Made by a program: the position numbers and the translations under genes. Of a stretch of DNA of 9,927 nucleotides, positions 1 to 7,069 are shown piece after piece. The notes beneath the pieces were generated by a model. The model searched no databases and was not told the origin of the DNA. It worked only from the letters and a program-made list of their open reading frames with translations. Source of the DNA: a bacterium (GTDB taxonomy: Bacteria > SZUA-79 > Acidulodesulfobacterales > Acidulodesulfobacteraceae); assembly GCA_021794255.1 (NCBI GenBank), contig JAJYRF010000095.1:1-9927 (forward strand), written 5' to 3'. How positions within the stretch are numbered: position 1 is the first letter of the stretch; every line of letters starts with the position of its first letter.

Positions 1-1407
1 ATGGCAGAAAATATGCTGCCTTTAGAAAATGATATTCTTGGAGTTTCATGGGACGGAACAGGCTACGGAGAAGACAAAACAATTTGGGGAGGGGAGTTTT
101 TTGAGGGAAATTATTTAAACCTGAATCATATCGGAAGTTTTAAAAAATTTAAACTTATAGGAAGCGAAAAGGCTATTAAACAGCCACAAAGGATTTTTCT
201 AAGTCTAATGTTTGAAATATTAGGCGATAAAATTATTAATATATGTGACGACAATAATAATCAAGATAATAATAAAAATATCGGCAGCAATAACATAACC
301 AAAATAAATAATGAAATTACAAGCAATAATAACCCAGATAATATTAACATAATACTCAATAATGCAGAGAACAGCAATAATAAGAATAACAATAATAAAA
401 ATAATAATAATAGTGATAACGATAATAATATTCAAAGAATATTAATTCAAGAAATTTCAGGTTTTTCTGTTGAAGAAATTCGTAAATTATATAAATTATG
501 GAAAAATGATATTAATTCGCCAGAAACTTCATCAGTTGGACGGCTATTTGATGCTGTTTCATGTATGTGTGGGTTTAAAGGTGAAGTTACATATGAAGGC
601 GAGGCAGCGGTACTTTTAGAAAATTTGGCATCGTCATATTTGTATTTAAACAGAGCCGATTATTATTATAATACTAATTATAATAATAATATCAATGCCG
701 ATAATAATAATGATAATAACAACAACAGCAACGATAACTATAATAGTAATAATAATAATAACAATAACAATAATTTTTTTTATAATAGCTTTAATAGTTT
801 AAATAAGAAATTGGAAAATAAATATAATTATAATATTAATATTATTAATAAGATTGATGCTATTGATAATAACAATAATAATACCGATTTTATTATTGAT
901 TGGACGCCTATTATTTTAGATATTTTTAATGAATTGATTAAATTACGAAAAAATGCAGGTAATTTATATAATTATTCAGACAACTGTTTAAATTCCGCAA
1001 TTTTTTCAGATTCTTCTTCAAAAAGCAATTTTAAAAAAAACGACGCCAAGTTTTATGCAGACAAATATTTATTTACTAACAATACAAACAATATTTATAA
1101 CATTAATAATATTATGAATAATAATTACGTTGAAGACACTAAAAATACTGATATTGCTAATTTAAATATTATAGCTGTTAAATTTATAAATACCCTTACT
1201 TCAATTGTTTTAGATATATCCTCAATAACAGAAAAAAGCAATATTTGCCTATCGGGAGGAGTGTTTCAGAATAGCATACTTACAGGCAAATTATTTTATG
1301 AATTAAAAAAAAGAGGGCTGTTTGTTTTTATAAATCAGAAAGTTCCGATAAATGACGGAGGCATTTCTTTAGGACAGGCTTTATATGGAGGCATTATTGA
1401 ATTTTAA
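1..1407 (+). CDS. hypF: HypF carbamoyltransferase, C-terminal part (5' end outside window), with Asn-rich insertions
   Basis: HypF converts carbamoyl phosphate to a thiocarbamate on HypE, the source of the cyanide ligands of the [NiFe] iron. Only the Kae1-like C-terminal domain is visible. The ATG at base 1 is an internal Met: 'MAEN' normally follows the HHHAH metal motif, so the acylphosphatase, zinc-finger and YrdC-like parts must lie left of the window. Recognisable blocks are WDGTGYG (residues 17-23; D18 is a likely metal/nucleotide ligand), SPETSSVGRLFDAV (173-186), VTYEGEAA, IDWTP (298-302), LSGGVFQN and NDGGISLGQA (451-460, D452). The usual FHxxL reads FINTL here. Asn-rich stretches at about 83-143, 224-294 and 335-390 separate these blocks; E. 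coli HypF has about 265 residues over the same part, against 468 here. The frame is open throughout and the C terminus is complete. The gene converges on hyaD. Confidence 0.95.
   Translation: MAENMLPLENDILGVSWDGTGYGEDKTIWGGEFFEGNYLNLNHIGSFKKFKLIGSEKAIKQPQRIFLSLMFEILGDKIINICDDNNNQDNNKNIGSNNITKINNEITSNNNPDNINIILNNAENSNNKNNNNKNNNNSDNDNNIQRILIQEISGFSVEEIRKLYKLWKNDINSPETSSVGRLFDAVSCMCGFKGEVTYEGEAAVLLENLASSYLYLNRADYYYNTNYNNNINADNNNDNNNNSNDNYNSNNNNNNNNNFFYNSFNSLNKKLENKYNYNINIINKIDAIDNNNNNTDFIIDWTPIILDIFNELIKLRKNAGNLYNYSDNCLNSAIFSDSSSKSNFKKNDAKFYADKYLFTNNTNNIYNINNIMNNNYVEDTKNTDIANLNIIAVKFINTLTSIVLDISSITEKSNICLSGGVFQNSILTGKLFYELKKRGLFVFINQKVPINDGGISLGQALYGGIIEF
247..429 (+). repeat. AAT/AAC-rich triplet tract 1 in hypF
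   Basis: This imperfect trinucleotide-like tract encodes a 61-residue, Asn-dominated insertion between the conserved 'FEILGDK' and 'FSVEEI' blocks of HypF. Ser, Lys, Asp and Ile are interspersed among the Asn residues, and both AAT and AAC are used, so it is not a pure microsatellite. It falls where HypF proteins have a surface loop between conserved segments (inference from the family pattern). Confidence 0.85.
670..882 (+). repeat. AAT/AAC-rich triplet tract 2 in hypF
   Basis: This second and purest Asn-rich tract covers about residues 224-294 and includes a run of nine consecutive Asn. It lies between the 'YEGEAAVLLENLASSY' block and the 'IDWTP' block. Multiples of three keep the frame open. 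A third, more diffuse Asn/Ser-rich stretch follows at about bases 1003-1170, before the conserved C-terminal segment. Confidence 0.85.
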
Positions 1408-1425
1408 CCCAATCTAAATATTGCC

Positions 1426-1468
1426 AAGTAAATATAAGATAAATATTTTATTTATATTTTATTTACTT
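1426..1468. terminator. AT-rich hairpin between convergent hypF and hyaD
   Basis: The left arm 1426-1445 and right arm 1449-1468 pair at 18 of 20 positions around a 3-nt loop, in the 107-bp gap between two convergent genes. The stem is almost all A-T, so it is weak per base pair although long. There is no long T run on either side. It is best read as a possible bidirectional terminator, supported mainly by its position. Confidence 0.4.
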
Positions 1469-1514
1469 TATTAATTTAAATTAAACAATTAATAATATAA
1501 ATAATAAATAAAAT

Positions 1515-1985
1515 TTAATAGAGCGGTTCAATGTCAAGCAATTTTAACTCTTTTAAAATATCGTTTACAACTAATGTTACGCAATTTTTCAAAGGTTCTG
1601 TCAATTCCATGCATACGTTATCGCAATTTTCCGGAACTGCCGCAAAAAAAATTAATTTTGGAGTATATCCTGTCAAACCGCACATAGTTACAACATCAAT
1701 AAATTCTACCTCATGCGCTGTTTTTTTCATCAGATTTACAGGCAAATTTTTATTGCTGAATTTATAAATACTGCCCGGCTTATCTTCGGTTTTGAGAGCA
1801 TCTATAATTATTGCTGTTTTCAAATTCAATATTTCATCAAGCAGTCCATAGCCCATTGTGCTGCCGTCTATAAGCTTAACTTTTGCTGTATCAAACAGAT
1901 AATTTTTATTTAAAAAATTTATTATATGTACCCCGAACCCTTCATCTTGAAGCAATATATTGCCTATTCCTATAACTCCTACCAT
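1515..1985 (-). CDS. hyaD: Hydrogenase maturation protease (HyaD/HybD/HycI family)
   Basis: This nickel-dependent endopeptidase removes the C-terminal tail of the large subunit once the active site is loaded. The 156-residue length fits the family. Diagnostic blocks are GIGNILLQDEGFGVH (6-20), DGSTMGYGLL (40-49), IIIDALK (59-65) and AHEVEF (90-95). The three residues that bind the target nickel in HybD (Glu16, Asp62, His93) correspond to E15, D62 and H91, so the enzyme looks intact. The matching substrate is HyaB of the same operon, which keeps a cleavable 15-residue tail. It is the last gene of the minus-strand run, 159 bp after the previous gene. No Shine-Dalgarno sequence precedes the ATG, so the start rests on the fit of the N terminus to the family. 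Confidence 0.93.
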   Translation of the reverse strand: MVGVIGIGNILLQDEGFGVHIINFLNKNYLFDTAKVKLIDGSTMGYGLLDEILNLKTAIIIDALKTEDKPGSIYKFSNKNLPVNLMKKTAHEVEFIDVVTMCGLTGYTPKLIFFAAVPENCDNVCMELTEPLKNCVTLVVNDILKELKLLDIEPLY

Positions 1986-2144
1986 AATATTTTTATATTA
2001 ATTTTTATAAAATATATTGTATATTTTGTTAATTTATATGTTATAAGTTGTTAATTATAAATTAATTATATTTTGTTAATTAAAATAAAATTAATTTTTA
2101 TATTAATTTATAATAGATATTAATTTATATTAATTTCTTTTAAT
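1986..2144. other. AT-rich gap between hyaD and the unknown gene, with a 10-bp direct repeat
   Basis: This gap is nearly all A and T. TATTAATTTA occurs at 2101-2110 and 2118-2127, with a 9-base copy at 2128-2136. The motif TTTTGTTAAT also occurs twice, near 2026 and 2071. No ORF or clear ribosome binding site for hyaD is present. A separate promoter for hyaD cannot be excluded, because -10-like sequences are everywhere in this composition. Confidence 0.5.
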
Positions 2145-2486
2145 TCAATCTTTTTTTATAACGCAAGGCGCAAATTTTACTTCATCATTTAAATTACCGA
2201 TCCCTGAAATATCGAGAATATCTTCTCTTGATGAGTTAAAAAAATTAGTTTTTAATATTTCGCCTGTTTTAAAACAATAATAAATCTTTTGAGCTTTAAA
2301 TTTTCTATATAATGCATATTCTTCAATGTCAACGCGAGCTCCTGAAAAAACAAGCGAATCGCAATTTTCAAAAAAATCGCTATATTTATTGTAATCTTCT
2401 GTTTTTAGGGTTTCCCCATAAGAACTGTTTTCTTTAAGGCTATAATAAATATATCCTTTTATAAGATTATCAATCATTTTCATCAT
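2145..2486 (-). CDS. Unknown 113-residue protein, coupled to hyaC
   Basis: I do not recognise this protein. It is 113 residues long, apparently soluble, with no signal peptide or membrane segment, and has three single cysteines (in ENCDSL, YYCFK and APCVI) that do not form a CxxC pair. The middle part alternates short hydrophobic strands with charged helix-like stretches (DSLVFSGARVDIEEYALYRK). Its start overlaps the 3' end of hyaC. ATG codons at 2486, 2483 and 2477 are possible; the last overlaps the hyaC stop codon and would suit translational coupling. Position between hyaC and hyaD suggests a hydrogenase-specific accessory role. It does not match HyaE, HyaF or HypC by any motif I can see. 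That it is a real gene is supported by operon position, overlap and a normal amino acid mix, more than by homology. Confidence 0.75.
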   Translation of the reverse strand: MMKMIDNLIKGYIYYSLKENSSYGETLKTEDYNKYSDFFENCDSLVFSGARVDIEEYALYRKFKAQKIYYCFKTGEILKTNFFNSSREDILDISGIGNLNDEVKFAPCVIKKD

Positions 2487-3246
2487 CCGTGATTCTTTCT
2501 AAATTATCTTTTGAATATTTATATCCGCTAAAAGGTATTAAAATGTCGCCTTCTTTCCACATAATTGAACGCCATACCTCTATATAAATATGATAAAATA
2601 TAAATATTATTATTAGCCACATTATAAATAAATGAACTAACGTTACTCCAGTTAATCCTCCAAAAACCCATAGAGTCCAATCGGTAGACATATGAAGAAG
2701 AGCTGGCCACCAGGCTCCGACCGCAGATGTTCCAGTAAAAGAAGCAACATACATTTGGAAACCTGTTGCCATTTGTAATAAAAGCAAAAGATGAAAAAAA
2801 GTAAATATCATTGCGTTAAGAGGATCTTGATATTTACCTGTCTTAGGTTTATTTTTTAAAGTAAAATAATGTTTAATCATATTAAATATTTCATGAATTT
2901 TATTCCCAAAAGGCAAAAAACTTTTATACAGCGGTTCTTTTGTAGAAAAAAAAGCTAAATATAACCATCCAAAAAAAGCAACGTCAATTAAAACAGCGCC
3001 AATAAAATGAAATTCCCGCATCCATGTCATTATAAATGCTTGATAAGTTTCTCCAGAATTTAATACCCCAATTATCGGAGAGTCAGCCTGCGTTGGAGTT
3101 TCGCCGAATAGCAAGAATGGATATGCTATATAAAAGCCTGTAATTATATTATTAATAATAGAAAGAAAAAGCGTCCAATGTATAATTCTTTTAATTACCG
3201 TCATTCTGTAAACAGTTTTTAAACCAGAGCCATTTTCTGTTTCCAT
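2470..3246 (-). CDS. hyaC: [NiFe]-hydrogenase cytochrome b subunit (HyaC type)
   Basis: This di-haem b membrane subunit takes electrons from the small subunit and passes them to quinone. It has 258 residues. Four hydrophobic spans are visible at about 24-44, 82-100, 145-166 and 203-222. Likely haem-binding histidines are H23 (RIIHW), H80 (MREFHF), H205 and H219 (HLFIMW...YHIY). The family's usual double His before 'MW' has only its first member here; the second is Leu206. Family features include ITGFYIAYP (35-43), the DPLNAMIF block (141-148) and ATGFQMY (160-166). A GAGGGT ribosome binding site (3253-3258) lies 6 nt before the ATG, which fixes the start. The gene is 293 bp downstream of hyaB, a gap that carries two strong hairpins, so its expression may be tuned separately from hyaAB. 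Confidence 0.93.
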   Translation of the reverse strand: METENGSGLKTVYRMTVIKRIIHWTLFLSIINNIITGFYIAYPFLLFGETPTQADSPIIGVLNSGETYQAFIMTWMREFHFIGAVLIDVAFFGWLYLAFFSTKEPLYKSFLPFGNKIHEIFNMIKHYFTLKNKPKTGKYQDPLNAMIFTFFHLLLLLQMATGFQMYVASFTGTSAVGAWWPALLHMSTDWTLWVFGGLTGVTLVHLFIMWLIIIFIFYHIYIEVWRSIMWKEGDILIPFSGYKYSKDNLERITDDEND

Positions 3247-3259
3247 AATAATACCCTCA

Positions 3260-3303
3260 ATATTAAGACCTTAAAATAATTTTTTAACTTAAGGTCTTAA
3301 TAT
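3260..3303. repeat. Perfect 15-bp inverted repeat next to the hyaC ribosome binding site
   Basis: The arms 3260-3274 and 3289-3303 are perfectly complementary around a 14-nt loop, and contain a GGTC/GACC core that is rare in these spacers. In the hyaC transcript the stem ends one base before the GAGGGT Shine-Dalgarno sequence. No T run follows it on either strand, so a classical terminator is unlikely. An mRNA stem controlling hyaC translation or hyaAB mRNA stability is possible; so is a site for a dimeric regulator. Confidence 0.75.
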
Positions 3304-3328
3304 ATTTATATAATACCTTAAATTAAAT

Positions 3329-3370
3329 TTTATTATTATAGTTATATTTATGAATGACTATAATAATAAA
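3329..3370. repeat. Perfect 14-bp inverted repeat in the hyaB-hyaC gap
   Basis: The arms 3329-3342 and 3357-3370 are exactly complementary and also have a 14-nt loop. The right arm plus three preceding bases (3354-3370) recurs at 3446-3462 with one mismatch (ATGACTATAAYAATAAA), so the motif occurs three times in the gap, twice direct and once inverted. No T run follows in the hya transcript direction. Confidence 0.7.
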
Positions 3371-3491
3371 GAACACATAGAATGAAGTTATAAATTTGAA
3401 TATACTTGAAATTTATATATGTTAATAGCAATATATAATTAAATTATGACTATAACAATAAAAAACTATATTTAAATATACATCTTTTAAT

Positions 3492-3527
3492 TATCTATAT
3501 CTATATCTATATCTATATCTATATCTA
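3492..3527. repeat. Hexanucleotide microsatellite (TATCTA)6
   Basis: Six perfect tandem copies of TATCTA lie 12 bp beyond the hyaB stop codon, in the 3' part of the hyaB transcript. The array is non-coding. Slipped-strand copy-number change is expected for such an array, and it lies between hyaB and the two hairpins. Confidence 0.9.
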
Positions 3528-3539
3528 TCTAATTTATCT

Positions 3540-5225
3540 TTATCTTATTTTATATTTTTTAATTTCTTTAGTTTTAGGGTCAATTATATGAACTCCGCAT
3601 GCTATGCAAGGATCAAATGAATGAACCGTTCTTAATATTTCCAACGGTTGGGATAAATTAGCAAGTTTCACGCCTATTAAAGATTCTTCATAAGCCCCTC
3701 TCTGATTAAACGTATCTCTAGGTGATCCATTCCAGGTTGAAGGAACAACAATCTGATAATGGTTAATAGTTTTATTTTTTATACTGACCCAATGACCTAC
3801 TGCGCCTCTTGGAGCAGCATCAAGCCCAATTCCTACAATTTCTTTATTAGGCATTTCATAATTTGTCCATGTAGTCTGGTCTGTTGCCATATTTTTAATT
3901 AATTCCATAGTCCATAGTTCCAAAGCATCGGCTAAATATTTAGCTTCAATAGCTCTCGCCGCCGTTCTTCCTAATGTAGAAAACAAAGCGCTTACCGGCA
4001 TATTAGAAGTTTTTAGCACATAATCGACTAATGATTTAATTTGTTTATTGCCTTTGGCATAAGCAACAAGTGTTCTGGCAAGAGGACCGACTTCCATAGG
4101 TTTATTTTCATATCTCGGAGCTTTTAGCCAGCTGTATTTCCCTTTTTCCTTAACGCTGCCGTCTTTCTTTAAACCTGTATATTCAGGGTCTGTAATTCCT
4201 ACCGTAGGGTTTAAGCCGACTTTTTCGTCAGGATATTTGTACCATGAATGAGTCACAAATTCAGTTATATTTTTTTCATTTACATCATAAACTTTAGATA
4301 AATCTCTGTCAAAAATTACGCCTCTATTTAAATAATAATTATTAGGGTCTTCATCATCAGTTAATGGAAAACCGCCATATGCAAGATAATTTTTTAACCC
4401 CCCGCCGATTCCCGCGATTGCTTCTTCTTTATAATATTTTGCAGCCAGCAGAATGTCAGGAATGTATGCGTTATTAATAAAATCTGTTATTTTACGTGTT
4501 CTAAAAAGAATATCATCCATTCTTTGCGGGTTTAATAAATCGGCTACTACAGAAATACCTCCGACTATTATAGTTTGAGAATGAGGGTCTTTTGAACCTA
4601 AAATAGCAATTATCTGAGCAGGAGTTCTTAAAACATCTAAATTATCTAAATAGTGCGATGCTATCAAGAGATTTCCTTCAGGTGGCAATTTATAAGAAGG
4701 ATTTCCCCAGTATCCATTAGCAAAAGGTCCTAATTGACCCGATGAAACAAATGATTTTAACCTTTTTTTAACTTCTTCAAATCTTGCTAAGCTTGCATTA
4801 TACGGAGCATTGGTATAGGCATAGGCAAGATCCATTGTTTTTTTAGGATCGGCGCTTAAAGCGGAAACAATATCAACCCAGTCAAAACCGGCTAATTGAT
4901 AAAAATGTATCAAATGATCCTGAACAAATTGAGCTCCTTTTAAAATATTTCTAGCCAATCTTGCATTTTTTGGAGGATGAATACCGAGAGCATTTTCTAT
5001 TGCCCATGTCGCAGTTTCATAATGAGTATATGTGCAAACGCCACATATACGCTGGGCAAATAAACCTGCATCTTCGGGAGCTCTTCCTTGAAGTATCAGC
5101 TCAATTCCTCTAAATAAAGTTGCGGAAGAATACGCATCGCTAATTGTATCTCCATTCATTTCTACTTCAATTCTTAGATGTCCTTCAATTCTTGTAATAG
5201 GATCTACTATTATTCTCTTAGACAT
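3540..5225 (-). CDS. hyaB: [NiFe]-hydrogenase large subunit
   Basis: This is the catalytic subunit holding the Ni-Fe(CN)2CO site of a periplasmic uptake hydrogenase. It has 561 residues, the normal length. N-terminal RIEGH (12-16; E14 is the family's proton-transfer Glu) is followed by the L1 motif RICGVCTYTH with C61 and C64. The APRGAVGHW block carries the conserved active-site arginine. The L2 motif DPCIACGVH gives C540 and C543 and ends at H546, and a 15-residue tail follows, the expected target of the HyaD protease. All four nickel cysteines are present. The ATG has a GAGG ribosome binding site (5234-5237) 8 nt upstream. It has no signal peptide of its own and should be exported with HyaA by the Tat system. 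It lies 73 bp after hyaA, consistent with one transcript. Confidence 0.98.
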   Translation of the reverse strand: MSKRIIVDPITRIEGHLRIEVEMNGDTISDAYSSATLFRGIELILQGRAPEDAGLFAQRICGVCTYTHYETATWAIENALGIHPPKNARLARNILKGAQFVQDHLIHFYQLAGFDWVDIVSALSADPKKTMDLAYAYTNAPYNASLARFEEVKKRLKSFVSSGQLGPFANGYWGNPSYKLPPEGNLLIASHYLDNLDVLRTPAQIIAILGSKDPHSQTIIVGGISVVADLLNPQRMDDILFRTRKITDFINNAYIPDILLAAKYYKEEAIAGIGGGLKNYLAYGGFPLTDDEDPNNYYLNRGVIFDRDLSKVYDVNEKNITEFVTHSWYKYPDEKVGLNPTVGITDPEYTGLKKDGSVKEKGKYSWLKAPRYENKPMEVGPLARTLVAYAKGNKQIKSLVDYVLKTSNMPVSALFSTLGRTAARAIEAKYLADALELWTMELIKNMATDQTTWTNYEMPNKEIVGIGLDAAPRGAVGHWVSIKNKTINHYQIVVPSTWNGSPRDTFNQRGAYEESLIGVKLANLSQPLEILRTVHSFDPCIACGVHIIDPKTKEIKKYKIR

Positions 5226-5298
5226 ATATTGTTCCTCTTAATTAATTATTATTAATTGCCTTTATCTTTAGTTTTTATCTTTACCTCTGTCTTTATTG

Positions 5299-6714
5299 TT
5301 ATTTATTATCGTCATTATTTAATTTATTATCTTTATCTTTATCTTTATCTTTATCTTTATCTTTATCTTTATCTTTATTTCCCCTTTTTTTAACTCCGGT
5401 ATATATTGCATGGGCAGCTATTCCTACACCTGCAGCTCCAAATAGAGCTACGCCAAATTCATCGGCGGTAGCTTCAACTGCAGGCAAGAAAATTTTAGCA
5501 TCGGCATTGGGCTTTTCGAAAGGCGTCATCCTGTCCCAGAAATCAGGTTCCGAACATCCGATACAACCGTGCCCGGCTCTCATCGGAAAGCTCATATCTT
5601 GATTATATTGAGCAATGGTGCAATTATTCCATGTAAAAGGACCCTTACATCCCATCATATATAAGCAATATTGTTTTTTTGCCGCGTTATCTCCCCAGTG
5701 TTTTACATATTCTCCAGCTTCAAAATGGCCTCTCCTATAACAATTGTCGTGCAGTCTTCCGGAATATGCCCAGAGCGGTCTTCCTAAACTGTCAAGCATC
5801 GGAGCCTTACCTATTAATAGATATTCAACTAATGTTCCGACTAAATTAACCGGATTAGCAGGGCATGCGGGTATATTTATAACTTGTCTGTCAGTAACCG
5901 AACTTAATCCGACAGAGCCGGTAGGATTAGGATGTGCAGCAGGAATACCCCCGTAAGAAGCGCAATTTCCTACGGCAATAATAACCCCCGCATTTTTTGC
6001 AATAGATTTAGTTATTTCCAAACCAGTTTTGCCTTTAGCGCCTATTGTAAGAAATTTGCCGTTCATAGCTGTGGGGATAGCGCCTTCGACAACTAAAATA
6101 TATTTCCCTTTATATTTTTTGACTGTTCCATCTCTCCTTGCTTCAGCCTGATAACCCGCAGGCACCATTATTGATTCCATATAATCAACGCTGACATAAT
6201 TTAATATAATTTCAGCAGGAGTTGGGTGAGCCGTTCTTAAAAAAGCTTCAGTATTTCCCATGCAATCGCTCATATCAAGCCATATGAAAGGAGTTCTTGT
6301 CAAAATATTTGCAGCTCTTGCTACCCTGGGAGCAAATATTGTCGGGAGCATTAATGCAGAAGTCAGAAGGGCTGTCCATTGAATAAATTCTCTTCTTGAA
6401 ACCCCATTAGCAGTAAAAACATTTTTAAAATTTTCATTAATATCTTTTTTTTCTTGAAAATATTCTTTTTCAAGATTGTCAAGGCGGGAATCTATGATTT
6501 TTAAAACCTCATCAGAATCTTCGGATATATTTCTAAGCGGATCCCATTTAAAATCTTCTGATGCTTTATTTACGCAATAATCATCAGGTTTGCTTTCATT
6601 AAGTCCAGGTTTGTTTACATTAATCTTATTTTCTTTAATTTTACTATTAATATTTTCTTTCTTTTTTAATTTTTTAACTTTGATGTGAACTTTATTGTGA
6701 TTGTCAGCTTCCAT
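5299..6714 (-). CDS. hyaA: [NiFe]-hydrogenase small subunit with Tat signal, long N-terminal extension, C-terminal anchor and Lys-Asp tail
   Basis: This electron-transfer subunit carries three Fe-S clusters. It has 471 residues. Residues 1-105 are a charged Lys/Asn/Asp/Glu-rich extension. The Tat motif SRREF (106-110), a hydrophobic stretch (111-128) and a likely ARA/A cleavage site (near 134) follow. Distal-cluster ligands H322, C325, C350 and C356 and medial-cluster ligands C365, C384 and C387 are present; P377 fits a 3Fe-4S medial cluster. For the proximal cluster C151, C251 and C284 are present, but the second cysteine of CxGC is N154. The extra cysteines of oxygen-tolerant 6-Cys enzymes are absent. 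A membrane helix (about 419-441) is followed by eight Lys-Asp units (447-462). A GGAG site (6723-6726) 8 nt before the ATG and no in-frame ATG, GTG or TTG with a ribosome binding site nearer the Tat motif support this long start. Confidence 0.95.
   Translation of the reverse strand: MEADNHNKVHIKVKKLKKKENINSKIKENKINVNKPGLNESKPDDYCVNKASEDFKWDPLRNISEDSDEVLKIIDSRLDNLEKEYFQEKKDINENFKNVFTANGVSRREFIQWTALLTSALMLPTIFAPRVARAANILTRTPFIWLDMSDCMGNTEAFLRTAHPTPAEIILNYVSVDYMESIMVPAGYQAEARRDGTVKKYKGKYILVVEGAIPTAMNGKFLTIGAKGKTGLEITKSIAKNAGVIIAVGNCASYGGIPAAHPNPTGSVGLSSVTDRQVINIPACPANPVNLVGTLVEYLLIGKAPMLDSLGRPLWAYSGRLHDNCYRRGHFEAGEYVKHWGDNAAKKQYCLYMMGCKGPFTWNNCTIAQYNQDMSFPMRAGHGCIGCSEPDFWDRMTPFEKPNADAKIFLPAVEATADEFGVALFGAAGVGIAAHAIYTGVKKRGNKDKDKDKDKDKDKDKDNKLNNDDNK
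5329..5376. repeat. Coding hexanucleotide microsatellite (ATCTTT)8 in hyaA
   Basis: Eight perfect copies encode the Lys-Asp repeat at the C terminus of HyaA. Since the unit is six bases, slippage would add or remove dipeptides without shifting the frame. Degenerate CTTTATCTTT-like sequence continues past the hyaA stop codon to about 5257, suggesting that the array was once longer. Confidence 0.9.
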
Positions 6715-6860
6715 AATGAATTCTCCTAAAAAATTTAATATAAATTCAATATTAAAATAAAATTTTCAACATCAATATATGTCTAAATATTTCTAAATAT
6801 CTAAGTAAATTCAAAATAAATATTTAGTTTATTTAGTTTGAGCTGATTTTAATTATTAAT

Positions 6861-6890
6861 TATATTATATTATATTATATTATATTATAT
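6861..6890. repeat. Pentanucleotide microsatellite (TATAT)6
   Basis: Six perfect TATAT units lie about 150 bp upstream of hyaA in the divergent promoter region. Because it consists of TATA steps it can mimic several -10 elements or act as an easily melted tract. Confidence 0.85.
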
Positions 6891-7069
6891 TAAAAGATTT
6901 TTGATAATAATAATATCTAATAAATAGTAGTTCAAAATTAAATTTACTAATCTAATTATTTACTAATTAATAATGATATATTTATTGTGTTTATTATTTA
7001 TATCTATTCTTTTCTTTTAAATATATATAATATATGTTTATTTTTTGAATTATATAACTATATACATAA

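Noticed and set aside
220..435. Hydrophobic Ile/Val-rich frame opposite the hypF Asn tract
   Set aside because: It is the antisense reading of AAT/AAC codons (ATT/GTT), which automatically gives Ile and Val; it is a composition artefact.
1531..1913. Two overlapping plus-strand frames over hyaD
   Set aside because: Both are antisense to a well-supported protease with all three nickel-binding residues.
2528..2710. Minus-strand frame within hyaC
   Set aside because: It is a shifted reading of the hyaC membrane segments, without its own start signals.
3492..3527. Possible CRISPR-like array
   Set aside because: The hexamers are contiguous with no unique spacers, so this is a microsatellite. The same holds for the other arrays.
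5744..5956. Open frame on the plus strand inside hyaA
   Set aside because: It lies fully antisense to conserved small-subunit sequence and has no ribosome binding site or recognisable product.
5929..6290. Oxygen-tolerant six-cysteine proximal cluster
   Set aside because: The two supernumerary cysteine positions read Gly (G153, and the GG after C251), and one standard cysteine is missing as well.
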